Made by a program: the position numbers and the translations under genes. DNA of 64,000 nucleotides from Nemertoderma westbladi (lineage: Eukaryota > Xenacoelomorpha > Nemertodermatida > Nemertodermatidae). The stretch spans positions 28,338 through 92,337 of the forward strand of contig JAUCBJ010008382.1 in assembly GCA_032718475.1 (NCBI GenBank), read 5' to 3'. The first letter of the stretch is position 1. Each line of letters opens with the position of its first letter. Below are positions 48,494 through 61,609 of the stretch, one piece after another. The notes under the pieces were generated by a model. It was not told the origin of the DNA and did not search any database. It saw nothing but the letters and a program-made list of their open reading frames with translations.

Positions 48494-50634
48494 CCCTGCA
48501 AACAATTTACTTTCAAGGAATGTCAGAAAAACATCATTAATTTGTTATAAATGTTGATAAATGTTATTCCCTTGTTTGATAGAATATTTAGATGTTCAAT
48601 ATATGTTATTTTAACATTACTCTATAATGTCTTTGTCAGACATTAAATAAATGATAACTGTTGATGTTAAAAAAACATAATTTTAATGTGAGAACATAAA
48701 CATTAGTCAAAAATCTTTTATAAGTGTTTAGTTCTAACATTTTAAGAACATGGTTTGTTACATATCAGAACAATGTTATTTTGTCACATGAAATAAACAT
48801 TATGCGATAGACACTGTCACTTCTATTATCTAATCTGAGATTGATGATTGGCTAATTTTAAAATTCGCGGTAATGGAGGAATTTTCCACATGTAAATGGT
48901 ATACAGTATGGTATGTTGTACAATACTCATTCTGGTATGCCTGTATTCAATGTTTATTGTGTACATGTATTGTTATACTGCTGTACTGCAAGGCCTATCT
49001 CTATATTACTGTACTGTAGTTACTGCAGTCCTACTGCACTGTACAGTAGCTTATATTTTTGGTTTTATAGTTTTGGTTTTGTGATTTATTTAACCTGTAG
49101 TACTGTGGTACAATGTAGGTGTAAAATAATATATAAACATAAAAACAATCAATTCAATTTATATTTACTGTGTTTGGTGGTGGTGCAGTTTTAACTGTTT
49201 GTTGTTTAAGTTTTTAAATTTCCCGCGTTTATATTACAATATTTTCAATATAAGTTAAAAAAAAATTTAACCTGAACTCATAAATAAAACATATCTACCT
49301 GAAAGCGAGTTCGCCTTTACCCTCTGGATTCACAAATTACTGCATTAGACCTACCAATTACATAATTCAAGTCTGCCAGGACCAGGAAGTCCCCTTAAGC
49401 TTAAACCAGCACTGTCAGGTGGATGATTGACTTATTTGTCTGTACTGATAGTGGATTTCAACAGCCGAGGACTAAAGATTGGAATTCTTATTATTGGGAG
49501 GTCCCCGTTTTCAGTTGAAGGGGTAGGGCACAGGGACAGCATTACTACAAAACTTTCGATTCGATTTGAGAACTTCACATTAACTGTTATTACAAACTAT
49601 TTATTGTTTCAGTTTTTAGATTGTACTTTTGTAGGGCCTAGGCCTATTGATTTATTTTTACAGTTTAATAAATGAAGCTCACTCAGCTATAATTATAATT
49701 AACATTTATTTTTTTAAATATGATTTGTTCAGATAGGGAGGATTTGTGATGCAAAAAAAATCATCCCTCTCCAGGGAGATATCGATTCAAATAAGTACTG
49801 ATTACTCTCCCAGAAATAAATCTTAAACCTGTTTTTTTTTTGTTTACCCGTAGGATATAATAATGTGCCTCTGTAGCCAACTGTAACGCTCCTTTTAATA
49901 ATTTAACATTGTTGTGAGGTATTATTTATTAAACCCACTATATGTACATTATTTTATATAGACTACAAATCAGATCTATAAATCTAGTGAATAATATTAA
50001 CTCAAAGTATTTTAATTGATGTAATTCATTACGTTGTTGTCACTTTTTTATTACGTCATAAACATATTCTTTTTAAGTATGTGATTAACTTTAACCAAAA
50101 TATCAAAACCATTTACGTAATGGGCCATACAGCCATATATTTGTTGTTTACTTATTCTGTGATATTTTACTTTGATTTTGCTGTTTATTTCATTATTTGT
50201 TCCTGACTGGTCATTATACAAAAAATTCAATTCATGTTATACGTTTTAATTGTTATTAATTTGCATACAATTGCCTACAACAAAATTGTATTCAATCAAA
50301 CTGTGTTAGAGATTGTAGCCTGCCACTACCATATCAACATGCGTGGGGAAATTATTAATTAATTATTCAATAAAGGGTTTGGCAATTATAAAGAACGATA
50401 TAAAGAATGGCAATGGAGGGGGGGGGGGATTATTAGTTTGAGCAAGCGAACCAACCATAAAACATGAGAGAAGGGCTTACATGCACATATAATGTTACGT
50501 TTTTAGCAAACAATATTTTGATGTTAAGAAATAACATAAAAGTAACGATCTAAATAAACATTATGCTGTTGTTATTTTAATGTCAATAAAAATACAATAA
50601 TAATGATAAGGAATAACATAAAAGTAATGATATA
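48494..50634. other. Two-kilobase interval, no gene recognised
   Basis: AT-rich sequence with short frames only (for example 48896-49194 and 49427-49675), none with recognisable motifs. AAATAAACATTATG occurs at 48790 and again near 50550, and AACATAAAAGTAA recurs at 50530 and 50610, suggesting a decayed repeat. A run of about 11 G lies at 50419-50429. Confidence 0.45.
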
Positions 50635-51764
50635 TGTAAAAGCTTTTGCGTAATTAGCCGGTTATTTTCCCCGTAAAGTACTCTGTGGTTGGTTTACCAG
50701 GCATAAAAAGGCCGTGTCCTTACTGTACGGGTGTTTTAGAGGACATAAAAGTCATTTCTTCTGTATTTGTACTTTGGAGGACATAATCCGCAATCTCGTG
50801 ACGCAATAAGCTGGATCCTCTTGAAAACAGTGTCGCTACCATGACGACGGCTAACAGCTGATATTGCCACTCGAACATTTCTTTGTTCTTTGTTCTCTCT
50901 TTGTACGGTCGACCAATCAGAGCTGGAGGTTGGATACAGAAACTCATGAATTCAGTGTTATGTTTTTGCCCAGAGCCTAAGAACACCGGCTTTTGGCACC
51001 TCCGTGTTTCAGTCTTTAGCTTAACATTAGTAGGCTTAATTATAGAACGTATATCTGTTATCTATCCATAACTAAACATATCATGCATATCTTACTTAAC
51101 ATTACTGCTTTTGCTGTCGGTTATTCATTATATTTGTTGATGGAAGATTATATTTGGAATACTGATCAATAGTCAGACACCCCAATCTTCTTGATATACT
51201 AAAGGTTAGAGAGACCGGTTACATATAAACGATTGCGACTTATGTTAAGTGGTGTGAAGTGAATCTAATGCTATTTCATAGGCCCGACATAAATTGTATG
51301 TTGCTCTCTTTATACGTGACTAAATTTAGTGAAGGTCGGCAGATTAGTGTGCAGTATTGTGCAGCATTGTGTATGATTGTAACTGATAACAAAGCATCTC
51401 CTAAAGAATGCGCCATATACGTGAATCTATAGCCTTTTCGTTGTGTCTAGTTTAAGTCATAACTCTGTTTACATATTTAGAGCGCCACGTCCTAAAGGAA
51501 CTGTTAATATTTCCCGAAAGTGAATAATATTTGTCAGAGATATATATTACGATCAGTCGAATAATACAGTAGGCTTACACCATCAATCAAGTTAAGCTTC
51601 CGAATTCAGTCTCCCGGGTATATCCAGCGGGTGAATGATTGCGCATAGACTGGCTTCGGCTAATGTAGTGTATCAAATACTCGTCATAGGCTAAAGACTA
51701 TCTATCATCTAAAAGACATCCCAATTTGGCAGGTTAAACTGTCAAGGTCTTAAAAGCGCAAACA
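50635..51764 (+). mobile_element. 5' LTR of BEL-like copy C
   Basis: 1,130 bp from TGTAAAAGCTTTTGCG to GCGCAAACA. It resembles LTR D more than LTR B in its first 100 bp. It is followed directly by leader sequence, confirming that it is a 5' LTR. The flank on the left is AATGATATA. Confidence 0.87.
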
Positions 51765-54023
51765 ATAACAGATATTGCTTCTAGATTGCGGTGTAAGCAA
51801 TCTAGTCGAAAGTACCGGTCGACCGGTAACCAGTAGGCCTGACTGCCTGATCATCCGGACCGGTACTTACAGCAGTACAGGTACAGCAGTATTATTCGAT
51901 TGTGGTATTGTATACCGGTAGGCTGTTTAAGAGATTAGGGACTGTACACCCCTTGTTTCTTTTGGAGCTTACTTATTTCTGTCAGTTTTATTTATTTGTA
52001 GGCCAGTATTGAGCAGAAGGCGTGTAAGCCTGCTCAGATTGTACAGATAATTTGTAGGCTTGACTGTTGTCTAACTGTTGTTAAGTCTGAACGGATTGCA
52101 GTGTGTGTAGAGCATCTGTCCGATAAAGTGCTAGTTAGGAAAGTAGGGGCTTCAAGTGCTGTGAGGTAAACCCCCTGTGAAAGAATAAGTCGTACTACTA
52201 GGTTAGAACGCATACTAACTAATCATTTCGGAGTCTGCATATACTGTAGTTTATTTAGACTTGATAGTAGTCTGCCATCGGCCATCGTTTGGTCTGTACT
52301 TTGTTTGTGTAGTCTGTACAGGTAGCGTATAATTCTTATTTATCCATCGTTTGGTCTGTACTTTGTTTGTGTAGTCTGTACAGGTAGCGTATAATTCTTA
52401 TTTAGATAATTTGTAGGCTGGATAGTTGTCTGGCTGTTGTTAGGTCCAAGGAAATTTCGGTGTGTGTAGAGTGTATGTCCGATAAAGTGCCAGTTGGGAA
52501 AGTAGGGGCTTCCAGCGCTGTGAGGTAAACCCCCTGTGAAAGAATAAGTCGTACTACTGGGTTAGAACGCATACTAACTAATCATTTCGGAGTCTGCATA
52601 TACCGTAGTTTGTTTAGGCTTGATAGTAGTCTGTCAGTATTTAGTCTGCATTTTGTTTGAGTGGTTTGTACGCGTAGCGTAATATTTATTATTCAGAGTT
52701 TATGCTATTATTCGCAACATTCATTCCCCAAGTTTATTCCTACAGTAATTGTGTTTGTTATACATACCGTTATAGTTAAACTAACCCCAGTACTACATCA
52801 GGGCTGCTCGGCGTAGGTAAAGACTGGAGATTTTATGCTTTGGTCACTCACTCCGGCAGATACCGTGGTTCTTTTAGCTGTTCAAGTATTTTTAACTACT
52901 AATTATTTGTCGTACAAGTACTTGTACCTAATTTAGGGTTTAGTGTACAGTACTTTCCGAAGGTGATTAGTGTGTAGGCAGTATATTTGTGTTGTAAAGT
53001 GGTTAATAGGCACGTTGGTTCTGGTAGACCGCGGTAATTAATCTCTAGGTAGGAACACTCCGTGATACATAACGTAGTACCTATAGCGATACGGTTATAG
53101 GTCGTCAGACGGTGGTATTTTCCTATCTGGACAACGCAGTATATTTACTACTACTTATTATTTTCAAATACCGTAGTAACCTGTCCGTTGTAATAACCAG
53201 ATATTCTAACCCTTTGTTAGGCTGGTTAGTAGACTTCTTGTAAAATTACCCTAAAAATTCGTATTTGTGTATTTGTAATTAAATTTTTGTGTTTATTTAG
53301 AGATTGTAATCTCAACCCGAATTGTACGTAATTTGTAGTATTAAGTAACTTAGGTAAATTAGAATTATTTGTTTTAGTGTCTAACAAGTAGCACTCCACT
53401 GAGAGCGCACAGCTTATGTGTAGTGACTCCCCCAGAAATAATAATATTTATTTCAAACATTGACAAAACCCATTTCAACGGGTATATATATTATAAATCA
53501 ACTCAAACGATTTATAAATAGTAGGCCTGCTATATAACAATTAGGTCTCAATATCAGTTGGACTACTGCTTAAATAACGGTAATAAAGTAAGTTAAAGTA
53601 ACCAAGTAACCCTTAAAATTCAGAAATTCAATTATTTAAAATAATTGACATACCGGTATTCACGATAGGCTTATTATATTTATTTCTATAAATTTAGGCT
53701 GAAATCATACCAGTATTCTGTAATTAATTCTAGTCTGTAATTATACTTATATATACCTTATAAGTGTAAGCTGTATACCGGTATTCACGATAGGCCTATT
53801 ATATATAAATTTAGGCTGAAATCATACCAGTATTCTGTAATTAATTCTAGTTACTAATAATACTTATATATACTATAAGCATACCGGTATTCTAATATTA
53901 TATATATCACGCTACACTGAGTAGCAGTATCGGTAATTAATTACTAGGCTAGCAGTTAATACTGAATTACTAGACTTGCTTAGACTGTAATATAGCAGTA
54001 GGCATTCAACTGTGCACACAAAC
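51765..54023 (+). other. BEL leader of copy C
   Basis: About 2.26 kb between LTR and gag ATG. It starts with a hairpin and a palindrome, then the direct repeats (GAACGG at 52089, degenerate second unit near 52449). A small extra duplication of TTTGGTCTGTACTTTGTTTG lies at 52287 and 52349. No canonical TGG-type tRNA primer site is seen in the first 20 bases after the LTR. Confidence 0.8.
51781..51828 (+). promoter_or_regulatory. Leader hairpin and ACCGGT palindrome (copy C)
   Basis: Stem CTAGATTGC (51781-51789) pairs perfectly with GCAATCTAG (51797-51805) around a 7-nt loop. Seven bases on is TACCGGT-CG-ACCGGTA (51813-51828). The same pair of structures occurs in copy D with compensating changes in the stem. 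Confidence 0.7.
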
Positions 54024-55038
54024 ATGTCTGATACTAAGCAGAACCTGTCAGACAGTTTATAAGATGTAACTATCTGCGACTCAGATAGAGGTGTAGAACC
54101 GTCTAGTCCTAAGTTCAGTTCACCTCCCACTGTGAGGAAGGTCATCCCTCCAGTAGTAATATCAGAACCTAGGCTGGTCCAACATTGTAGGTCTATCATA
54201 GGCACTCGAGCTCAGGTCAAGCGGGACCAAGAAGCAGCGGAACAACAACAACCCGCGAGCCAAGAACTTATTTCTCAGCGGCCTGACAGCTCCAGTAGTG
54301 AGGATACTGTAGAGCTGACACCCGAGCGCGGAGCAAAGATGACGGATGCGGTTTATTCGGATCCCCTTCTCATCCTGCCTGCAGCCGTACTCACTAGGAT
54401 ATTGATCGCGGTGGAAGAACACCAGATCGATTGGGCGAGAAGTCAGCGATCAACTAAAGATAGTTATGCGGGATACACAAGGGAAGAACTGAAGTCTATT
54501 GTCGAGTCGCAATGGAACTTCCCCGGACCCGGACTCCCGTTTGATTTATCAGAAGCTGCCTGGGAAGACATACACCGGATGGGAGTAACCAAGGAAACCA
54601 TCGATCCAGCTGTGTGGAAGAGGTCCGCAGCCGGATACGCACAGGGATTCTTCAGCTCTATGGAGCGAGTAAAAGGACAACTGTTTCAACAACCACAAGG
54701 ACCTCAAGAGCAGGGACAACTGCTTTATCGAGTTAGAGAAAGAATTCTGCGAATCAGACTAATCTTATCGGCCTTTGAGGAGGCTTCTAAAAGAAGACAA
54801 GACACGTCGTTGCAAGTTGCCGTAAAGACTTGGTTTCAACGGGTGAGTCTCCAGGTTCAAGGAACGGCTCAGTGGAAAGCTCAGCTGGAGGAGCGCTCAA
54901 CCCATGGAGAATCAACAGACGCTACTTTTTCCCAAGTGGAAAGTGAAGCGACGGCAGAGAAGCCGCATAAGAGGGATGCCATTGACATCTATCTGTCAGA
55001 CTATCAACGTTTTTTAGGTGATGAAGAGCTGAGGAGAA
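54024..55038 (+). pseudogene. BEL gag N-terminal part, interrupted by copy B
   Basis: Starts MSDTKQNLSD as in copy A, but codon 13 is TAA (54060-54062) where copy A has TTA. After that the frame is open and matches copy A without its frameshift. It ends after GDEELRR, where the minus-strand LTR of copy B begins at 55039. The gag core, zinc knuckles and protease would lie beyond the right end of the window if copy C continues there. Confidence 0.85.
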
Positions 55039-56310
55039 TGTACGCGCTTTTGAAGACCTTTAGCAGTTTAACCTGCCAAAATTTATATGTCTTTTGATTT
55101 ATAAATATACTTTAGAAGATGACAAATATTTAATACCAATAAACACAACATTAGCAGAAGCCAGCCTAGTGCGCGTCCATTCACCCGCTGGATAATCCCG
55201 GGAGACTGGATTCTGTCGGCTTAGATTATTATTGCAGTGAAGCTTACAGTATTGTATTATTCGATTGATCGTTAATAATTAATTTCTGACTAATATTATT
55301 CACTTTCGGGAAATATTAACAGTTCCTTTAGGACGTGGCGCTCTATCTAAATAAACAGAGATATGACTTATACTAATCACAACGGTAAGTCGGTAAGGCT
55401 TATGATTCACGTATGAGGCGCATTCTTTAGGAAATGCTTAGTTATCAATCACAATCATGCACACTACCGGTAACACACAATACTGCCCACTAATTTGCCG
55501 ACCGTCAATGATTTTTATCATATATAAAGAGAACAGCAACGGACCAATGTAGTGCTTATCAAATAGCATTAAATTCACTACAAACCACAACAATATAAGT
55601 CGCAATCGCTATATATATAACCCGCCTCTCTAACCTGTAGTGTATCAAGAAAATTGGGAAATTTGGGTTCTTTATAAATGCTCTCCAAATAATATTCAAT
55701 CCACTGATATAAGATATGACAACAGTAAAAACATTAAGACGGTAGGTTAAGATATGATATGAACAGATATGTACAGCGATATGCACTGATATGGACCGAT
55801 ATGTGAGTTGTTATGAACCGATAACAGTCATACGCTCTATAATCTTAAGCCTACTAATGTTTCTTTCTAGAGCCGTTGTTTCTGGCTTAGACAGCAATAA
55901 CAACAAAGTATCAGTAAAAAACTGTAAGACTGAACAATCCCAGTATGATCGGCTCAAAGCTCCACATCGACAGAGAGAATCGCTCTGATTGGCTGAAGCC
56001 AAACAAAGAACCATGCGTCCAATGGCTGTTTCCATTTAAGCAACCAGCTGCTAGATGTCGTAATCTGAATCATCACGGCTAAGCTGTGTAAAAGTATTTG
56101 CCGTATTGCGGGTTTTTTGCCTTACCATGTCCGCTAAAACACGTATATAGCAGAATGACTTTTATGTCCGTTAAAACACCTGTAACGGTACCTTGCGGGC
56201 GAGGGGAATATATATACAGTTAGAGAACCTTTTTTAGAGTATTCCAGCGCCTGGGGGGAAACTGGATTGCGAAGCAAAGGGGCCAGTTATATCCCACAGA
56301 AGCTTTTACA
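55039..56310 (-). mobile_element. 3' LTR of BEL-like copy B
   Basis: 1,272 bp; on the minus strand it starts TGTAAAAGCTTCTGTGGG and ends GCGCGTACA. A purine tract precedes it. It cuts the gag of copy C. It is the closest match to the LTR at the left edge of the window. Confidence 0.88.
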
Positions 56311-56318
56311 CCGCTCCC
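56311..56318 (-). other. Polypurine tract, copy B
   Basis: On the minus strand GGGAGCGG lies directly before the LTR start, one base different from copy A. Confidence 0.75.
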
Positions 56319-56388
56319 AGAAAATGGGATTTGAGTCTATAAAATATACAAAATCACAGTTTCTAATATACGTAAATACTCTAAACAG

Positions 56389-57837
56389 TTAGTCTTTCTT
56401 GCGCGGACGGCGTTTACGCAGTTTTTTAAAGCTAGCCAGAGTCCTTTTCTCTTTGGGGCGAGCCACTTTACAAGGAGGGCTATAACTCCTGGGTGAAGGG
56501 TGCAATATGATTGCATCAGAGGGTGTAGGATTATGGTCGGTGTATCCGTCAGTCGAAGTACCGGGTTGATTGACATCAACGTCAGGTGAGAGGGGTCTAA
56601 CGGCTTTGAGAGCTCGTTTCAAGACAGCCGCTCTTACGGGTCCTTTACGAGTGGTCTGAACGAGGGCCGTGGGTGGACCATAGGCAGTTAGAAACTTCCG
56701 GGGTTTAATGGTCCTTTCCAACTCGCGTTCGCGGGCTCGGTATTCGTAAGGCCGTCGATATACTTCCTGTAACTCGGGGTGTGAGTTAACAAACAAGTCT
56801 CCATAGTCCGGATCCTGACGGATATAATTGATTAAGTTATAGGAATGAAGGTCGCTAGGATTAACACTCCTGAGAAATTTGCGTACGAATTTGGTTGAAA
56901 TACATTCTCCGACGCGCTTCAGTAGCTCGTAACTTGATATGCGTGATTTCTGTTCAACCGAAGCGAATAGATAAGGATGGAACGCATAAACTCCTTCGTA
57001 AGCGCGTCCGGGATAATAGCGATGGCGCGAATCACAATGTAAATCAACGTTCGCTTCCCAAGCTCTGATGTAACGCAGTGTGATCATTTCATCTACGCTT
57101 TCCAAATCGTGATTAAAAGGGCAGTCGAAACTAGCATGTCCCTTTAGTTGACAATGGTGACATTGAGTCATAAATTGAGGGCAAACCGCAAAAACGTGCA
57201 AATTATTAAATCTGCAATACGCGCAATAAATTTCCATCGCCGGTTGTTCGTGGAAATAGGAACAGCGGACGTTTGTGTCCATGGGCGTAACATGGTCTCT
57301 CGATGCGCATAACCGACAACGTTGCCGAGAAACATAGTTGTCATGGCGATAATCGTACGCAGTGAGACACTGTGGACCTTGATACCATTCTAGGATGTAA
57401 TCGTTGTCGCTGTTTCGAGCGCAATAGGCTGAATCTCCTCAGATTATAGGCATATTGGTTCGTCTTCCCAGTCGGTTACGAATATAATTTTCGTGATCTA
57501 TTCTCGATTTATCGTTACGACGCCGCTGGGTATGATATTTAAATAGAACCATTTCCCTTTTGGTGTCTACATCGTCCGTATCATGTAAATCGATAGGATG
57601 GCCGGTAGTTAGGAGGTCCATATACGTATTATTACGATGCGTATAGCGAGCGGTGAATTTTCGATAGTCCAATTCACGCGTAAGTTGCTCTTGGGACGTC
57701 GGCGGTTCGAGATAACGACCATCGTCCTCCGTAATGGTTGGATCGGTTTCACCGCGTATCAAGCTATCCACAAATGCTTGTAAAGGTAGAGTATATCGCT
57801 CCCTGATACCAAGATCATCTTCTATCAACTCCGTCAT
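56389..57837 (-). pseudogene. BEL ORF3, unknown zinc-knuckle protein (copy B)
   Basis: One frame of about 483 codons, interrupted by a single TGA (57439-57441) after residue 132. The N-terminal part, MTELIEDDLGIRERYT and onward, matches copy A. After the TGA come CX2C pairs (CRLC, then CAYC) and a perfect CX2CX4HX4C knuckle, CHHCQLKGHASFDC. Then follow a charged, Tyr- and Arg-rich region, a Pro-rich stretch and a strongly basic end (KKLRKRRPRKKD), like a nuclear-localising or nucleic-acid-binding tail. There is no signal peptide or membrane span. It sits where an envelope gene would be in a retrovirus-like element, 79 bp from the 3' LTR. I infer a nucleic-acid-binding accessory protein; the function is unknown. 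Confidence 0.65.
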
Positions 57838-59458
57838 ATTTGCTATCTGAGTTTGTTAATATCGAAATGAGTTTATGTTTAGGCGAGCGGGCGTAGCTGC
57901 CTACCTCTCTTCGCCCCCGGACAGTGGGATTCTCAGCGCCGATGTACCGTTGTCGCGGTGTTTACGCCAACATGTAGCAACATTACGACAACGATAACCG
58001 GCACAAGTCACTCCACTGTCCGTCCCAAAGGCTTGAATCCACTTTAGGTTCTTTCTATAGGAGAGTTGGGTTACTTTCACAATTGCGACTAGCTACTGTA
58101 AATACACCTTAGCAGTAACATTCACCTACAAACGCACAAATTCCACACAACTGTCACCAATTGTACACATACAGGCCATTTGTCCGTTAGTCAGTGCCTT
58201 CCAGAATGTCACGTTATTACTGTGTATCCTTGGATACTAACAGTGTGCTATATTCTCTATGCTATGCAATGGGACAAGCTTTCTATTGTTCTTTTAACTT
58301 GCTTCTAATTCTAGCGTGGGTGTTGCTATGGTGACATTATGGAATGCTAGCGGTAGAATTAGGGTAATTCTCATGCATACAGATCTGGGATGCTATTTAA
58401 TAATAATTCTTTAATTGTCAATATCCTCTTTATGCATGATTTTATTAATTTTATCGGCTATTGACTATATGTTGGAGATTCTCACACTCTAATACACTCA
58501 ATAGGATGAATCTCCGCTCCCATGATCTATTAATTAATGGAATTTTGGGAATGTTATAAATTGTACAAAATGACAATTTATGCAATTCATTTAAATATGA
58601 ATTTAAATTTATTCCCGTGAATTTTATTATTTGATGTTAAATTGACACAAATTTTATTCCAGAGCATGTCTGGGAACTCAGGATCCTTAATTCTATAAAA
58701 TAGTCCTTCTAAGAATATCGGTAAATACTGCGATATCTTAATTGACTAGAAATTTTAAAGGATCGGGATTTTACAGATTTTAATAAATATTAAATTAATA
58801 TTTAGGATGAGCACCGATTTATTCCAGAACTTGTCTGGGGACGTTAACCACTGATTCTAGAATTTGTCTTTCAAGTATATCGGTGGGTGCCGCGATATCT
58901 TAATCGACTAGAATTACAGATGGTCAAAAAGTTTAACAGATTTATTTGCGTTTTACGCTACTGTTAGAGGGACATCACGCTACTATATGTATTATTTAAT
59001 ATAAGGTAGAAGAGCAATATCGCACGAAGCAATGTCAGTGTGAAGAGGCAAGTCGTTTCCAAGGTCTACCCAGAGCTTGGTTTAGCCGAGACATGAGGAT
59101 CTGAACTTTGCATTCCTAATACTCTGCCTACCAATAATACTTGAATATAGTAGTGGCTTTATTGTACTTTAATAAGTACGGACATGTCATCTTACTATAG
59201 TCTCGCATTTATAATATAATACGGACAGTAAGGAAAGAGAAAAGAATTATTTCTCGCCGTCGCACTGGATATATTATGTAATTACGTAATAAACACTAAT
59301 ATATTGCACTAATCTACTAAATAATCTAAATAACATTCCACTAAATAAAATTAAATAAAACGATTATAATAAAGTACATAATAATCCATACATAAATATA
59401 AAATAATAATAAAAAAAAAAAATAAAATAATATAGTCACACACCCACTCCATATATAA
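57838..59458 (-). other. Conserved noncoding spacer between gag and ORF3 (copy B)
   Basis: Collinear with 32462-34109 of copy A, with the same internal repeats (about 58920-58800 and 58750-58645). The block 58800-58920 is almost identical between the copies. A run of 12 A lies at 59411-59422. Confidence 0.75.
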
Positions 59459-61609
59459 TTACGTTATGGAGTCCCTAGATCTTTGTCGAATTAGGGAAGT
59501 AGTCGTAGGAAGAGTATCTTGCCTTCCATAGTTTCCGGACAGTTTTCGGTCTCTTTCCAGTAAACATAAACGACTAGCTGGGCGATTGAGTTGTTGTGTT
59601 ACTTTCTCCGCTCCCTTGGCCTGTCTAATCTCAGCCGTGGTAAGATGAGGAGGCCATTCTTCTTCTTTACTTAAGAAGTCGGATCCACCTAACCAGCCTG
59701 GAGTATCTATCATTTCTTGAGGAGTTGCTCCTCTGGAAGCAATGTCGGCTGGATTAATCGTCCCAAGGCAATGTCTCCATAGATCTACATTGGAGTTAAT
59801 ATCGTCATTATCTGAGGAGTATGGTGTTCCCTCAGTTGGATCGTCCACATCACTGCTCTCCACTTCCCATTCCTTTACTTTGTATACCTGTTGTTGAGGT
59901 AATCTCTCTTTGAGAGTTCTACGGGAAGGGCCAGTGAAGTACCAACCTACTCTAGTTCTTACCGCATAGGTTTGTAGTGGCTGCGGTTGAGCAGGCCGTT
60001 TCTCCAATGTCTCGAGCGCCTCATGCGCGTTTTGGCCGATGAGTATTTGCACTCCAGGATAATCTGTCTGGAATCGAGGTATCTTAAGATGTTGGATGCT
60101 CTCATCCTCGTCCCAATTATAAAGGTCTGCTTGGGTAGTAGCGAAGTTCTTTATAGCCACCATTTTTACTGACCTTATACTTTGTGCTCCTAATTTATCC
60201 TGGGGGGTGGACAATGCACCTACATAGTAATCTGCCGTTATGGTAGATTTCCAAACCTGCATAATTCCGGACATATTCAACTTAGTTTGGAATTTGGGTT
60301 GTCCAGCAAAGATATCTTCGGCTAGTTCTTGATCGATGAATGTTCCTGTGCTGCCGGAGTCAAGGAGGGCGTTCACTATGTAACCTTTGTTGGGACCGTG
60401 AACTCTTACCTGCACTACAGGAAATTCTCTGATTCCTACGTTGGAAGTTGGAGCTTTCCAAGATGGTTGTTTGACAAAAGTAGTTGGGGGAAACTCATCG
60501 TTGATGTCCTTTTCGTAAGTAAGTGCTCGATACACTGAGGTATTTATTAGGTAACAGGATTCGTTGGCGTCGGAGAATTCGTCAGTATAGAATCCTTCCA
60601 TCTCAGATTCTTGATCAGTGTCGTTTACATCACTGAATTGGACATGTAGTTGGGGCTCACTTACCTGACTCAGTTTGTCTCGTTCGAACTCACTGTGTAA
60701 CAAGATGTGATGTTTCGCGCCACACTTTGCACACTTTATGTCGGAGTAACAGGTTCGCCGTTGGTGTCCTGATCTGAGGCAATTATAGCATAACCGCTTA
60801 TTCCATAGGACTGTACGTCTGTCTACAAGGGATTTCTTTAGAAATTCAGCACACGCACTCAAACGGTGGGGCCCGTCGCACAGCGCACATTTTGGTTTGA
60901 TGTTACTCACCTTAACTTGGTTAACGTTCTGCACTCTCGTTCTTTCTTCGGGCTTTCTTCCGTGAATTCTCTTAGGAGACATAGGAGGAGTTGTTGTTAC
61001 CTGTTCTCTCCTGTCACTGGTTCGAGACTTGTATTTACTTACGTCTTTATAGGTCTTGTTGTCATAGTAAGATTTTGCTGTGTCTTTCCCGCTGTCCTCT
61101 TCTTGAGAAGCTTGGCTTTCGCCGTCGTCAGTATAACACACTGGTATTATCCTTCTCCTAGAGACGGGTTTCTCACTTACCTTATTTTCCGATGTTTTCT
61201 CTCTGGACTGCCTTATGAGTTGTAATTTTACTTCACTATCTAAGAAAGACATGAGATCAGCCATGGTAGGACTTCGTCGTTGTTGTTCATTCATGTACAA
61301 CACTTTCTTGTCCCAGCGTGTACATACTCCACCCTTTGGTAAAGTAGAGACTACGGCTCCAATAACCATGGAACTCTGATATTCATGCGACTTACCTAAC
61401 CAGTCCAGTTGTCTACAGATCTCTTGAATTTCATCGGAAAACTCTATAATCCCGCTACTAAGGAAGTGTCGGGGGGCCACTAATTTTGCATACAAATACT
61501 TAGCTATGTTATCCTTGTTACCATACCTGATGTTTAATGTATCCCAAACTTGTCTTAATCCATCTGGATGTCCAATAAACTTTAACGCCATTAACTTGGG
61601 AGGTCCTTC
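59459..61609 (-). pseudogene. BEL gag-protease polyprotein, N-terminus cut off by copy D
   Basis: Open for 710 residues (61591-59459), but homology extends up to the LTR at 61610, so the N-terminal half was displaced to beyond the window. It contains the second half of the DUF1759-like core, zinc motifs CALCDGPHRLSAC and CYNCLRSGHQRRTC, and the protease LLDSGSTGTFID. As in copy A it passes from GWYFTGPS through SSDNDDINSNVD to WRHC...NPADIASRG with no RT between. Unlike A it has no stop at this point, but it lacks the stretch resembling the pre-integrase region that A keeps. The remaining frame is intact. Confidence 0.87.

Noticed and set aside
48896-49675. Hydrophobic small frames
   Set aside because: AT-rich, tyrosine/leucine-rich by composition; no motif, no neighbouring support.
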